Positions 42,139-50,824 of a stretch of 64,000 nucleotides of DNA are shown here, in pieces. Numbering within the stretch: the stretch's first letter is position 1; each line of letters begins with the position of its first letter. Source of the DNA: Pararhodobacter marinus (lineage in GTDB: Bacteria; Pseudomonadota; Alphaproteobacteria; Rhodobacterales; Rhodobacteraceae). The translations under genes and the position numbers were made by a program. The DNA is taken from assembly GCF_003122215.1 (NCBI RefSeq), contig NZ_QEYD01000012.1:62001-126000 (forward strand), read 5' to 3'. The notes under the pieces were generated by a model that saw only the letters and a list, made by a program, of their open reading frames with translations, made no database searches and was not told the origin of the DNA.

Positions 42139-43850
42139 CACTCGGCCGGGTGCAAGGGCGGCTCGCCCGCCTCTTCGCGCACGGCATCGAGACCATGCTC
42201 GACCTTCCGGCGCACGAGGTCCTCGTCCAGCTGATCGGCGGGCGCAAAGGACAGGGCGCGGCGCCACTGGAACCGGGCTTCGCGCTGACGGCCCACGGCC
42301 CAGTAGACATCGCCCAGATGGTCATTGAGCACGGCGTCGGTGGGCTCCATCTCGACCGCGCGCTCCATATGCGGCAGCGCCTCGTCATAGCGGCCCAGCC
42401 GGAACAGCGCCCAGGCCAGACTGTCGAGGATATAGCCGCTGTCGGGATCGCCCGCGACGGCCCGCTCGATCATGTCGAGCGCCTCGTCCAGCTTCTCGCC
42501 CCGTTCGATCAGCGAATAGCCCAGATAGTTCAGCACCGTGGGCTGATCGGGCTCGACTTCCAGCGCGCGGCGGAAATCGGCCTCGGCGGCGTCCCAGTCA
42601 TCGGCCCGCGAATAGGCCACAGCGCGCGAAAACCAGATCGGCCATTCGGGCGACAGGCCCGCATCCTGCATCAGCGCGATGGCACGGGAATAGGCCTGGG
42701 CCGCGCCGGCGAATTGTTCGTCACGGCGCAGGAAATCGGCCAGCACGCTGTAGGAGGCATAGCTGTCCGGGTTCTGCTCGGCCATGGCGGTCAGATCGGC
42801 GATCGCCTCGTCCCGCCGGCCCAGCGTCTCCAGCACCTGCGCCCGGCCCATCCGCGCGGCATTGCCCAGGACATCGTCGTCGGGGATCGCGTCATAAGCC
42901 TGCGCGGCCATATGCGGCTGCTCGATCTCTTCGAAGATCTGGCCGATCATCAGCTGCGCTTCGCTCAGCGCCGGGTTCACCCAGACGGCGGCCTGCGCAT
43001 AGATCAGCGCCTCGACCGGGTTGCGGGCATTCTCCATCGCCGTCGCCATGACCGAAAACACTTCGGCCATACCCTGCGCGGGGGTCGAGATCACGTCGAA
43101 GGGCAGTGTCTGGCCCTCGGCATAGCTGTCGCGCATCCGGTCGATGCGCGGATCGGTGCCGGTCAGGAACACCGTGTCGATCAGCGTCACGGCCTCGTCA
43201 AAGCGTTCGTTCAGCGCCAGAAGCTGGGCATAGGCCATGTATCCGCGGCGGTTGAGCGCGCTGGCGACGCCCGTTTCGGGATCCTCGATGGCGGCGAGCG
43301 CGCCTTCGACATCCCCCACCAGCGCAAGCGACAGCGCCCGGCAATAGCCCGCGAACGCTTCCATCCCCTCCATGCCCGAGATCTGGTCCAGTGTTTCCAG
43401 CGCCTCGGACATGCGCCCGGCGCCCAGATGCGCCCAGGCCTGCGACAGGCCGGCGATCAACGGGTGCATGTCGGCGTCGCTTTGCGCGAGGTCCAGCGCG
43501 CGCGTGTAATCGGTCTGCACGAAAGCCTGCGACAGCAGCACAAGCGCGGCGATCCGGTTCGTGGGCTCCAGCGCCAGCATGTCGGCGGCATTGCGCGCGG
43601 CCTGTTCGACCTCGCCCACGGTGAACGAGCTGACCACCAGCCCCTCGAGCGTCGAGCGATCCTCGGGGTTCAGGCTGTGCAGCCGTTCGAGATAGGGCAG
43701 CGAGGCGGAAAAGTCGTTCATGATCCCCGCCTGCCGCGCCGCGAGGAACGCACCGGCCGCCCCCTGCGCATGGGCCAGATGCGGCGCCAGCACGCCCGAA
43801 GTCGTCAGGACGGCCAGAAGGACCGGGCGAAGGAAGGGGGGAAAAGGCAA
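42138..43850 (-). CDS. Secreted tetratricopeptide repeat protein
   Basis: This 570-residue protein has a signal peptide (MPFPPFLRPVLLAVLTTSGV, with cleavage near AHAQG). Many TPR units follow, the clearest in the last third: YLGYSLIERGEKLDEALDMI, then DSLAWALFRLGRYDEALPHM, then DHLGDVYWAVGRQREARFQW. TPR arrays scaffold protein assemblies; no partner can be named. The arrangement directly before ispE is common in this group of bacteria, from memory. Confidence 0.85.
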   Translation of the reverse strand: MPFPPFLRPVLLAVLTTSGVLAPHLAHAQGAAGAFLAARQAGIMNDFSASLPYLERLHSLNPEDRSTLEGLVVSSFTVGEVEQAARNAADMLALEPTNRIAALVLLSQAFVQTDYTRALDLAQSDADMHPLIAGLSQAWAHLGAGRMSEALETLDQISGMEGMEAFAGYCRALSLALVGDVEGALAAIEDPETGVASALNRRGYMAYAQLLALNERFDEAVTLIDTVFLTGTDPRIDRMRDSYAEGQTLPFDVISTPAQGMAEVFSVMATAMENARNPVEALIYAQAAVWVNPALSEAQLMIGQIFEEIEQPHMAAQAYDAIPDDDVLGNAARMGRAQVLETLGRRDEAIADLTAMAEQNPDSYASYSVLADFLRRDEQFAGAAQAYSRAIALMQDAGLSPEWPIWFSRAVAYSRADDWDAAEADFRRALEVEPDQPTVLNYLGYSLIERGEKLDEALDMIERAVAGDPDSGYILDSLAWALFRLGRYDEALPHMERAVEMEPTDAVLNDHLGDVYWAVGRQREARFQWRRALSFAPADQLDEDLVRRKVEHGLDAVREEAGEPPLHPAE

Positions 43851-43980
43851 GGGTGTCTCCCGCGGGGCTGAGGGATCGTCTGTCCCAAGATGTAGCGGGG
43901 TGGCCCGTCAAGGGCAATGCGCGTGGCCAGCCCGCGCCCGCGTGAGACATCACGCACGCGCGAGCGGCCCGGCATCGGGG

Positions 43981-45636
43981 TCACATATTCGGGTAGTTGG
44001 GCCCGTCTCCGCCCTGCGGCGTGGTCCAGTTGATATTCTGGCTGGGATCCTTGATGTCGCAGGTCTTGCAGTGAACGCAGTTCTGGAAGTTGATCACGAA
44101 TTCCGGCTTGCCGTCCTTCTCGACCACCTCGTAGACGCCCGCCGGGCAATAGCGCTGCGCGGGTTCGGCAAATTCGGGCAGGTTCACCGCGATGGGGATC
44201 GACGGATCCTTCAGCTTCAGGTGACAGGGCTGGCTTTCCTCGTGATTGGTGAACGAGAAGGCCACGTTGGTCAGCCGGTCAAAGGACAGGACACCATCGG
44301 GTTTCGGGTAATCGATGGGCTTGTACTTGTCGGCCTTGGCGGTCGCCTTGGCGTCGTTCTTGCCGTGGCGCAGGGTGCCGAACAGCGAAAAGCCCAGCGT
44401 ATTCGTCCACATGTCCAGACCGCCCAGCGCGGTCGAGGCCACGAGGCCCCATTTCGACCACATCGGCTTGACGTTGCGGACCTTTTTCAGGTCCTGGCCG
44501 ATCACGCCGCCGCGCACGTTTTCCTCGTAGATCGGCAGCTCGTCGCCCGCGCGGCCATCCTGAATCGCCGCGTAGGCGGCCTCGGCGGCTTCGATCCCCG
44601 AATGCATGGCGTTGTGGTTGCCCTTGATGCGCGGCACGTTCACCAGCCCGGCCGAGCAGCCCAGCAGAACCGCGCCCGGCACGGTCATCTTCGGAATCGA
44701 CTGCCAGCCGCCCTCGGAAATCGCGCGCGCGCCATAGGCCACGCGCTTGCCGCCTTTCAGCAACTCGGCGACCATCGGGTGGTGCTTGAAGCGCTGGAAT
44801 TCCATGTAGGGATACAGATACGGGTTCTGGTAGTTCAGGTGCACCACGAAGCCGATCAGCACCTGGTTGTTCTCGAAATGGTAGATGAACGAGCCGCCGC
44901 CCGCATTGCCGCCCAGCGGCCAGCCCATCGTATGGGTGACGGTGCCCTCGCGGTGCTTCTCGGGATCGATCTCCCAGATCTCTTTCATCCCCAGACCGAA
45001 TTTCTGCGGACAATGGCCCTTCGACAGGTCGTATTTCTGGATCAGTTCCTTGGCCAGCGAGCCGCGCACGCCTTCGGCGATGAAGACATACTTCCCGTGC
45101 AGCTCCATCCCGACCTCGGTGCCCTCGCCGATCGAGCCATCGGGCTCCAGACCGAACACACCCGCCACGACGCCCTTCACCCGGTCGCCGTCATAGACCA
45201 GCTCGCTTGCCGCCATGCCCGGGAAGATCTCGACGCCCAGCGCCTCGGCCTGTTCGGCCATCCAGCGGCAGACATTGCCCATCGAGACGATGTAATTGCC
45301 GTGGTTGTTCATCAGGGGCGGCATCGGCCAGTTGGGCACGCGGACCGAGCCCGCCTCGCCCAGCATGTAGAAATTGTCGTGCGTGACCGGCACGTTGAGC
45401 GGCGCGCCCTTTTCCTTCCAGTCCGGCATCAGCCGGTCCAGCCCCGACGGATCCAGCACCGCGCCCGACAGGATATGCGCGCCCACTTCCGAGCCCTTCT
45501 CCAGCACCACGACGCTCAGATCGGCGTCGAGTTGCTTGAGCCGGATCGCCGCCGACAGACCGGCAGGGCCGGCGCCGACGATGACGACGTCGTATTCCAT
45601 CGATTCGCGTTCGATCGCGGGTCCGGTCTCTGGCAT
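43981..45636 (-). CDS. Electron transfer flavoprotein-ubiquinone oxidoreductase
   Basis: This 551-residue protein has the N-terminal FAD motif YDVVIVGAGPAGLSAAIRL. Near the C-terminus the 4Fe-4S cysteines lie in RYCPAGVYEV and QNCVHCKTCDIKDPSQNI. It passes electrons from the electron-transfer flavoprotein, reduced by acyl-CoA and sarcosine/dimethylglycine dehydrogenases, to ubiquinone at the membrane. It is separated from its neighbours by 130 and 331 bases and is therefore probably monocistronic. Confidence 0.94.
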   Translation of the reverse strand: MPETGPAIERESMEYDVVIVGAGPAGLSAAIRLKQLDADLSVVVLEKGSEVGAHILSGAVLDPSGLDRLMPDWKEKGAPLNVPVTHDNFYMLGEAGSVRVPNWPMPPLMNNHGNYIVSMGNVCRWMAEQAEALGVEIFPGMAASELVYDGDRVKGVVAGVFGLEPDGSIGEGTEVGMELHGKYVFIAEGVRGSLAKELIQKYDLSKGHCPQKFGLGMKEIWEIDPEKHREGTVTHTMGWPLGGNAGGGSFIYHFENNQVLIGFVVHLNYQNPYLYPYMEFQRFKHHPMVAELLKGGKRVAYGARAISEGGWQSIPKMTVPGAVLLGCSAGLVNVPRIKGNHNAMHSGIEAAEAAYAAIQDGRAGDELPIYEENVRGGVIGQDLKKVRNVKPMWSKWGLVASTALGGLDMWTNTLGFSLFGTLRHGKNDAKATAKADKYKPIDYPKPDGVLSFDRLTNVAFSFTNHEESQPCHLKLKDPSIPIAVNLPEFAEPAQRYCPAGVYEVVEKDGKPEFVINFQNCVHCKTCDIKDPSQNINWTTPQGGDGPNYPNM

Positions 45637-45870
45637 GGTGGCTCCTCGTGACGAATGGCTGCCAAATGGCGCAACTTTGTGTCGTGGTGGATACCCTCAG
45701 CAAGGCACAAGGGTCAATCCAGACTGCGCGTAACGATGCCGCATTGCGACAAATCGGGCGACACGGGTGAACCGTCGGTTTCGCCGCTTGTTCCGTCTTG
45801 TTTCGTCGCGTTTCCCGGACACAGCCGGCGGTTGTGCGCCGGGGCGCCCGGACCGGCCCACAGGCGGGGC

Positions 45871-45898
45871 TTGCATTTCACCCACCCGTTGTTATCAG
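45871..45898 (+). promoter_or_regulatory. Candidate promoter of greA
   Basis: The 331-base gap between the ETF-QO gene and greA holds no coding frame of interest. TTGCAT at 45871-45876 and TATCAG at 45893-45898 (16-base spacer) are the best -35/-10 pair and would start transcription near 45905, about 17 bases before the attenuator-like hairpin. Confidence 0.4.
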
Positions 45899-45921
45899 AT
45901 GGTCGCGTTGACCTCAGACCT

Positions 45922-45948
45922 GCCCCGGCCGATGGCCGAGGGCGTTTT
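45922..45948 (+). terminator. Attenuator-like hairpin in the greA leader
   Basis: GCCCCGGCC and GGCCG-A-GGGC pair over nine base pairs with one bulged A and a GAT loop, followed by GTTTTCATTT. It ends about 20 bases before the greA ATG. Placed between the promoter and the gene, it could terminate a fraction of transcripts and release a leader RNA of roughly 40 nt. Confidence 0.6.
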
Positions 45949-45967
45949 CATTTGCGTGTGAGACCCG

Positions 45968-46438
45968 ATGGAAAAGATCCTCATGACCCGCCGTGGCTTT
46001 GATGCCCTCGACGCGGAGCTGCGCACCCTCAAATCCGTCGAACGCCCGGCCGTGATCCGTGCGATTGCCGAGGCGCGCGAACATGGCGACCTGTCGGAAA
46101 ACGCCGAGTACCATGCCGCGCGCGAGAAACAGAGCTTCATCGAAGGCCGCATCAAGGAGGTCGAGGGCCTGCTGGGTCTGGCCGAAGTGATCGACCCGGC
46201 CAAGCTGTCGGGCGCGATCAAGTTCGGCGCGACGGTGACCATCGTCGACGAGGACACGGACGAGGAAAAGACCTACCAGATCGTGGGCGAGGCCGAGGCC
46301 GATATCGAGAACAACCTGCTGAACATCAAGTCGCCGCTCGCGCGCGCGCTGATCGGCAAGGAAGAAGGCGATTCCGTCGAAGTCCGCACGCCGGGCGGCG
46401 AGCGCAGCTACGAGGTTCTGGCGATCAAGTATCGCTGA
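45968..46438 (+). CDS. greA: Transcription elongation factor GreA
   Basis: This 156-residue protein starts [20 protein letters not shown]. The N-terminal coiled coil has the tip acidic residues in [14 protein letters not shown], which stimulate RNA cleavage by backtracked polymerase. The C-terminal domain ends [18 protein letters not shown] and [14 protein letters not shown]. The length is standard. A terminator-like hairpin lies in the leader. Confidence 0.95.
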   Translation: MEKILMTRRGFDALDAELRTLKSVERPAVIRAIAEAREHGDLSENAEYHAAREKQSFIEGRIKEVEGLLGLAEVIDPAKLSGAIKFGATVTIVDEDTDEEKTYQIVGEAEADIENNLLNIKSPLARALIGKEEGDSVEVRTPGGERSYEVLAIKYR

Positions 46439-46448
46439 CGGCAATGCC

Positions 46449-47702
46449 ATGTCCCAGTCCGAAGACCCCCCTGACGGCGCCGCTTCAAGCGCCTCGTCAA
46501 GCGTCCCGCCCCGGGTCCCGGACCCGGCGGGCGACGCACGGTCTTCGTCCGGCGGACGAAAGCTGCCGCCGCTGAGCGCTCAGGACCGCCCCTCGGACCC
46601 CGGCGCCGCGACGGATCAGGCGGAAGATCCATCGCAAAAGACCGCGCAGCCCGCCCCCGACAAACCGGCCCCCGACCCCCATCCCACGGCCCCCGCTTTC
46701 GTCGCCCCGCCGGCGCAAGGCGCCGAGGAGATGGCGACCAACCCGCGCGCGGGACACCGCCCCCGGCTGGCGGGCGAAGGGGTGGCATTCGGCCTGTCTT
46801 TCCTGTGGCTGGGCCTGATCGTCGCGGCGATGGTGGTCCTGGATCGGCGGGGCCTGAGCATTTCGGACATCCTGGGCCTTGTCGTCGTGGCGCTGGCGGT
46901 GTTCCTGCCCGTCGCGCTGATCTGGGTCGCGGTGCTGGTCCTGAAGGCCGCGCGGGCGATGCGCGACGACGCCGCACGGCTGCAATCCACGGTCGAGGGG
47001 ATGCGTCGGGCGTGGATCCGCGAGCAGCAGGCGGCGGGGCTTGCGCTGAAACCCTCGGTCGAGGAAAAGCTCGACGAGATCGCCGCCGCCCAGCGCGCCG
47101 CCGAGGACCGCATGGCGATGTTCACCACGCGCCGGAACCTGCCCTTCACCGTCTCGCCCAACACCCCGCCCGAGGGTCCGGACGACAACCAGCCGACGCT
47201 GGCGCTCGACAATCCCGAGCCCGCGCCCGAACCCGTGCGTCCGGCGGATTTCATCCGCGCGCTCAACTTCCCCGAGACCGAGCACGACGAAGAGGGGTTC
47301 GCCGCCCTGCGCCGCGCGATGGAGGATCACGGCACCGCGATGCTGATCCATGCCGCGCAATCGGTCCTGACGGTGCTGGCGCAGGAAGGCATCTACATGG
47401 ACGACCTGCGCCCCGACCGCGCCCGCCCCGAGATCTGGCGCGCCTTCGCGCTGGGCGCGCGCGGGCCGGAAGTGGCGGCGCTGGGCGGTATCCGCGACCG
47501 CTCGTCGCTGGCCTTGACCTATGCACGGATGCGCTCGGACCCGGGTTTCCGCGAGGCGGCGCATCACTTTCTGCGCACCTTCGACCGCCGCTTCGTGGCG
47601 TTCGAGGCCGCCGCCTCGGACGGCGAAATCGCGCAATTCGCCGAAACCCGCTCGGCCCGGGCATTCATGCTTCTGGGCCGCGTGACCGGCATTTTTGGAT
47701 AA
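46449..47702 (+). CDS. Proline-rich two-helix membrane protein of unknown function
   Basis: This 417-residue protein has a disordered N-terminus of about 105 residues rich in Pro, Ala, Ser and Asp. Two adjacent transmembrane helices follow (VAFGLSFLWLGLIVAAMVVL and LGLVVVALAVFLPVALIWVA), then a coiled-coil segment (DAARLQSTVEGMRRAW), and a C-terminal helical domain of about 140 residues containing FIRALNFPETEHDEEG and HHFLRTFDRRF. It starts 10 bases after greA. I do not recognise a function. The layout resembles uncharacterised proteins conserved in Rhodobacteraceae. Confidence 0.75.
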   Translation: MSQSEDPPDGAASSASSSVPPRVPDPAGDARSSSGGRKLPPLSAQDRPSDPGAATDQAEDPSQKTAQPAPDKPAPDPHPTAPAFVAPPAQGAEEMATNPRAGHRPRLAGEGVAFGLSFLWLGLIVAAMVVLDRRGLSISDILGLVVVALAVFLPVALIWVAVLVLKAARAMRDDAARLQSTVEGMRRAWIREQQAAGLALKPSVEEKLDEIAAAQRAAEDRMAMFTTRRNLPFTVSPNTPPEGPDDNQPTLALDNPEPAPEPVRPADFIRALNFPETEHDEEGFAALRRAMEDHGTAMLIHAAQSVLTVLAQEGIYMDDLRPDRARPEIWRAFALGARGPEVAALGGIRDRSSLALTYARMRSDPGFREAAHHFLRTFDRRFVAFEAAASDGEIAQFAETRSARAFMLLGRVTGIFG

Positions 47703-47706
47703 CACG

Positions 47707-48429
47707 ATGACCAACAGCCTTTCACAGCGCCAGGCCTTCTGGCTGGGCTTCCGCCATGGCGGGCCCTTCATCCTGGTCGTGGCGCCCTTCGGTCTTGTGT
47801 TCGGCGTGGTGGCGACAGAGGCCGGGCTCAACGTGGTCCAGACGATGGCCTTCTCGATTGCCGTCATCGCCGGCGCCGCGCAGCTCACGGCGCTGCAGAT
47901 GATGACCGACAATGCGCCGGTTGCAATCATTCTGGCCACCGCGCTGGCGGTGAATCTTCGGATGGCGATGTATTCGGCCTCGCTCACGCCGCATCTGGGA
48001 CCGGCGCCGGTCTGGCAGCGGGCGTTGGTGGCCTATCTGATGGTCGATCAGGCCTATGCCGTCTCTGCGCTGCAATACGAAAAGACCCCGGACTGGAGCA
48101 TCCCCGCCAAGGTCGCCTATTACTTCGGCGTTGTCACGCTGATCTGCCCGGTCTGGTATCTGGGCACATTGTCGGGCGCGGTGCTGGGGGCGCAGATCCC
48201 CGACACGATCCCGATCGGCGCCGCGATCCCCATTGCCTTCATCGCGCTTATCGGCCCGATGCTGCGCACGCTGGCCCATGTCGCGGCGGCGCTGACCTCG
48301 GTCACGGCGGCGATCGTGCTGGCGGGACTGCCCTACAGCCTGGGGCTTCTGGTGGCGGGGCTCTTGTCGATGGTCGTGGGGGCGCTGGTCGAGATCTGGC
48401 AGACCCGGCGGCGGGAGGCGCGGACATGA
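47707..48429 (+). CDS. azlC: AzlC family branched-chain amino acid exporter subunit
   Basis: This 240-residue membrane protein begins with SQRQAFWLGFRHGGPFILVV. The AzlC core VVQTMAFSIAVIAGAAQLTALQ and NLRMAMYSASLTPHLG follow. Together with AzlD it exports branched-chain amino acids and analogues. The ATG at 47707 with GGA 7 bases upstream is preferred over a TTG at 47695. It overlaps azlD by ATGA. Confidence 0.9.
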   Translation: MTNSLSQRQAFWLGFRHGGPFILVVAPFGLVFGVVATEAGLNVVQTMAFSIAVIAGAAQLTALQMMTDNAPVAIILATALAVNLRMAMYSASLTPHLGPAPVWQRALVAYLMVDQAYAVSALQYEKTPDWSIPAKVAYYFGVVTLICPVWYLGTLSGAVLGAQIPDTIPIGAAIPIAFIALIGPMLRTLAHVAAALTSVTAAIVLAGLPYSLGLLVAGLLSMVVGALVEIWQTRRREART

Positions 48430-48755
48430 CCCTGTCGCAACCCGTCATCTGGCTGATCATCATCGTTCTGGGCGTCGGCACCTTCGCGCTGCGCTTCTCG
48501 TTCCTGGGGCTTCTGGGCTCGCGGCCTTTGCCGCCCTGGGCGCTGCGCCTGCTGCGCTATACGCCGGTGGCGGTGCTTCCGGGGCTGATCGCACCGCGCG
48601 TCTTCCTGCCGCCCGAGGGTGCGACCTCGCCCGACCCGACGCTGGTGGCCACCGCGCTGGTCACGCTGGCGCTGGGCGTCTGGACGAAAAGCGCGATCTG
48701 GGCGATGCTGAGCGGCGCTCTCACGCTGACCGTGCTGACGCTCATCCTGGCCTGA
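48426..48755 (+). CDS. azlD: AzlD domain protein
   Basis: This 109-residue small membrane protein has four hydrophobic stretches, starting VIWLIIIVLGVGTFALRFSF. The AzlD signature LRLLRYTPVAVLPGLIAPRV is in the middle. It is the partner of AzlC, overlapping it by four bases, and is followed by a strong bidirectional terminator. Confidence 0.9.
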   Translation: MTLSQPVIWLIIIVLGVGTFALRFSFLGLLGSRPLPPWALRLLRYTPVAVLPGLIAPRVFLPPEGATSPDPTLVATALVTLALGVWTKSAIWAMLSGALTLTVLTLILA

Positions 48756-48768
48756 GCGCCGGATGCGA

Positions 48769-48792
48769 AAACGGGGCCCGAAGGCCCCGTTT
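48769..48792. terminator. Bidirectional intrinsic terminator
   Basis: AAACGGGGCC-CGAA-GGCCCCGTTT is a perfect 10-bp stem with a GNRA-like loop, carrying A and T runs at its two ends. It sits between the convergent azlD gene and the lipoprotein gene and can serve both. Confidence 0.9.
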
Positions 48793-48794
48793 CG

Positions 48795-49394
48795 TCATTG
48801 CGTGTATTGCTGGCGTTCCGTGGGTTCGGCGTCGGAATAGATCCGCTCTTCCATCACGCCCGGGATCGTCGCGAATTGCTCGGACAGGCGATTGGGATAG
48901 AAACTGTCCTCGATCCATTCGAAACCCGGCACCTGAGTCAGGATCGCCACGATGGATTTCGCGCAATAGGCGTCGGGCACGGGGCCCTGACGCTCGGCCA
49001 GGCGCAGGATCATCTCGGCGGTTGCGGGCGGGACGCGAACCGTCTGGATGCGCACGTGGTGGGTGCGGCGCGCATGGTAATAGGTGTAGCGATAAAGCTG
49101 GGTATCGTCGAAGCCGTAATGCACGTCATGGCGTTCGGGCGCGGCCGGATGGGTCCAGGTTCCCGCCGGGTCGAACAGCACTCGCTGGCTGGGCGCGTTG
49201 ATCATCAGCGCCGCATGTTCGCCCTGCCCGCCATCGTTCTTGATGACGTTGAACAGGACGATCTCGGTCGGGCCGTCATGCTGATAGCGCGCGGCGATCA
49301 CATCGGCTTCGGGAGCCCAGACCGCGGGCTTCGTTGTACAGGCGGCCAGCAGGACCAGGGCAAGCAGGGCGAAGGTCCGGGAAATCAGGGTCAT
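48795..49394 (-). CDS. Lipoprotein, possible permuted papain-like hydrolase
   Basis: This 199-residue protein begins MTLISRTFALLALVLLAACT with lipobox LLAAC (Cys 19). Downstream, GEHAALMINAPSQRVLFDP and, about 95 residues later, DAYCAKSIVAIL place a His before a Cys. That order and spacing are reminiscent of permuted NlpC/P60 (YiiX/Lnb-type) enzymes. FDPAGTWTHP could supply the polar third residue. This functional reading is tentative. An alternative is a structural lipoprotein of unknown role. Confidence 0.65.
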   Translation of the reverse strand: MTLISRTFALLALVLLAACTTKPAVWAPEADVIAARYQHDGPTEIVLFNVIKNDGGQGEHAALMINAPSQRVLFDPAGTWTHPAAPERHDVHYGFDDTQLYRYTYYHARRTHHVRIQTVRVPPATAEMILRLAERQGPVPDAYCAKSIVAILTQVPGFEWIEDSFYPNRLSEQFATIPGVMEERIYSDAEPTERQQYTQ

Positions 49395-49485
49395 GGCGGC
49401 GTCCTTTACATGAAACCGGGCGCGGACCGCGCCCGGCTGCCGCGTTTGCGCAACGCCCCGGGGACGCCGCCGCAACGCTGGCCTG

Positions 49486-49617
49486 TCACGAATTGGCAAG
49501 CGCCAGGAAGATCAGGATGCCGATCGAGATCGCGGCGACCCAGACGGACACCTTGATGAAGCCGGCAAAGGTCTTTTCCTGTTCCTTGGTGTCCATCGAC
49601 CCGTGTTCATGCGCCAT
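49486..49617 (-). CDS. aa3-type cytochrome c oxidase subunit IV
   Basis: This 43-residue product begins [20 protein letters not shown], continues [20 protein letters not shown] and ends ANS. A short soluble His/Asp-rich head is followed by a single transmembrane helix. This is the bacterial aa3 oxidase subunit IV known from Paracoccus and Rhodobacter, where it is a non-essential accessory of the oxidase. No other oxidase gene is nearby, which is usual for this subunit. An A/T-rich stretch at 49635-49655 may hold its promoter. Confidence 0.88.
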   Translation of the reverse strand: MAHEHGSMDTKEQEKTFAGFIKVSVWVAAISIGILIFLALANS

Positions 49618-49765
49618 GTCGGAAGTCTCCATTCCCGTAATTTTTTTCTTCCATAGCCGAAGCCGAAACCCCTGTCACCCCGGCACAAAGGCCCGGTCGC
49701 TTCGTCGCAGGCCGGTGACGTGGCGGTGCCACAGCCCGGCGCCCGCCAAGCGCCGGACGAGGGTC

Positions 49766-50824
49766 TCAGGCGGCGCGCTGCCAGAGCCAGGCGCCCCGCG
49801 CATCGCGCTGCCGCGCCACCCGCCCGGCCTTGAGCAGGTGGTTGAGATGCGCGACCGATTCGACCAGCGCCATGCCCGCCGCCGACCCGGTGATCTCGCG
49901 CTTGAAGAGCGGCATGAAGCATTCCGCCGCCGTGCGGGGTTCGGACAAGTGCTGTTCCAGCCGCGCCAGTGCGCCGCGATGGTTCTCGATCATCTGGCGC
50001 AGGCGCAGCGGCAGGCCGGTGAAGGGCAGCTTGTGGCCCGGCAACACCAGATGGCGATCCTCGGCAAACCCGGCGAGGCGCTCGCAGCTGCGGATCCATT
50101 CGGCGACGGGATCGGCGTCGGGCTCGGTCGCGTAAACGCCCAGATTGGCGCTGATGCCCGGCAAAAGCTGATCCCCGCCGATCACAAGATCGTCGTCGAG
50201 GCTCCAGAACGTGGCGTGTTCGGGCGCATGGCCGTCGCCGCAGCGCACGATCCAGTTGCGCCCGCCGATGCGGATCGTGTCGCCCTCGGCCACGCGGGTA
50301 AAGCCCAGGGGCATCGGGTCGACCACATCTGCGAAATTGAAGGGCCGCTCGGCCATCCGGCGCTCGATTTCCGCCTCGTCCACTCCGGCGCCGCGCCAAT
50401 AGGCGACGGTTTCGGGCACCGGCTGGCTATGGGCGTCCAGCATCAGCATCCGCGCGAACAGCCATGCGGTACGGGTGGTGACCAGGTCCACCCCGTATTC
50501 GGTCTGAAACCATCCGGCCAGCCCGATATGGTCGGGATGGTGATGCGTGACGATGAGCCGCCGCACGGGTTTCGTCGCCAGCGGCCCGTCGATCAGCGCC
50601 TGCCAGTCGCGCTTGGTGCTTTTCGTCGAGAAGCCGGTATCGACCAGCGTCCAGCCCTCGCCATCGTCCAGCGCATAGACATTCACATGGTCCAGCTGCA
50701 TCGGCAGCGGCATACGCATCCACAAAACCCCCGGCGCGACCTCGATCGCCTGCCCTTTCCCGGGCGGGGTTTCGTGTGGGAAGCGGATGCCCCGTTCTGC
50801 CGGGTGCAGGCTGGCTGTCGTCAT
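49766..50824 (-). CDS. MBL-fold metallo-hydrolase
   Basis: This 352-residue protein has the metallo-beta-lactamase motif THHHPDHIG (about residues 110-118), a further metal His in CGDGHAPEH, the bridging Asp in IGGDQLLPG and a final His in VLPGHKLPF. A helical C-terminal extension of about 100 residues follows (SVAHLNHLLKAGRVARQ). Related proteins are glyoxalase II-like or CoA-thioester hydrolases. The start overlaps the acyl-CoA dehydrogenase stop by ATGA, so the two probably act in one pathway. Confidence 0.85.
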   Translation of the reverse strand: MTTASLHPAERGIRFPHETPPGKGQAIEVAPGVLWMRMPLPMQLDHVNVYALDDGEGWTLVDTGFSTKSTKRDWQALIDGPLATKPVRRLIVTHHHPDHIGLAGWFQTEYGVDLVTTRTAWLFARMLMLDAHSQPVPETVAYWRGAGVDEAEIERRMAERPFNFADVVDPMPLGFTRVAEGDTIRIGGRNWIVRCGDGHAPEHATFWSLDDDLVIGGDQLLPGISANLGVYATEPDADPVAEWIRSCERLAGFAEDRHLVLPGHKLPFTGLPLRLRQMIENHRGALARLEQHLSEPRTAAECFMPLFKREITGSAAGMALVESVAHLNHLLKAGRVARQRDARGAWLWQRAA

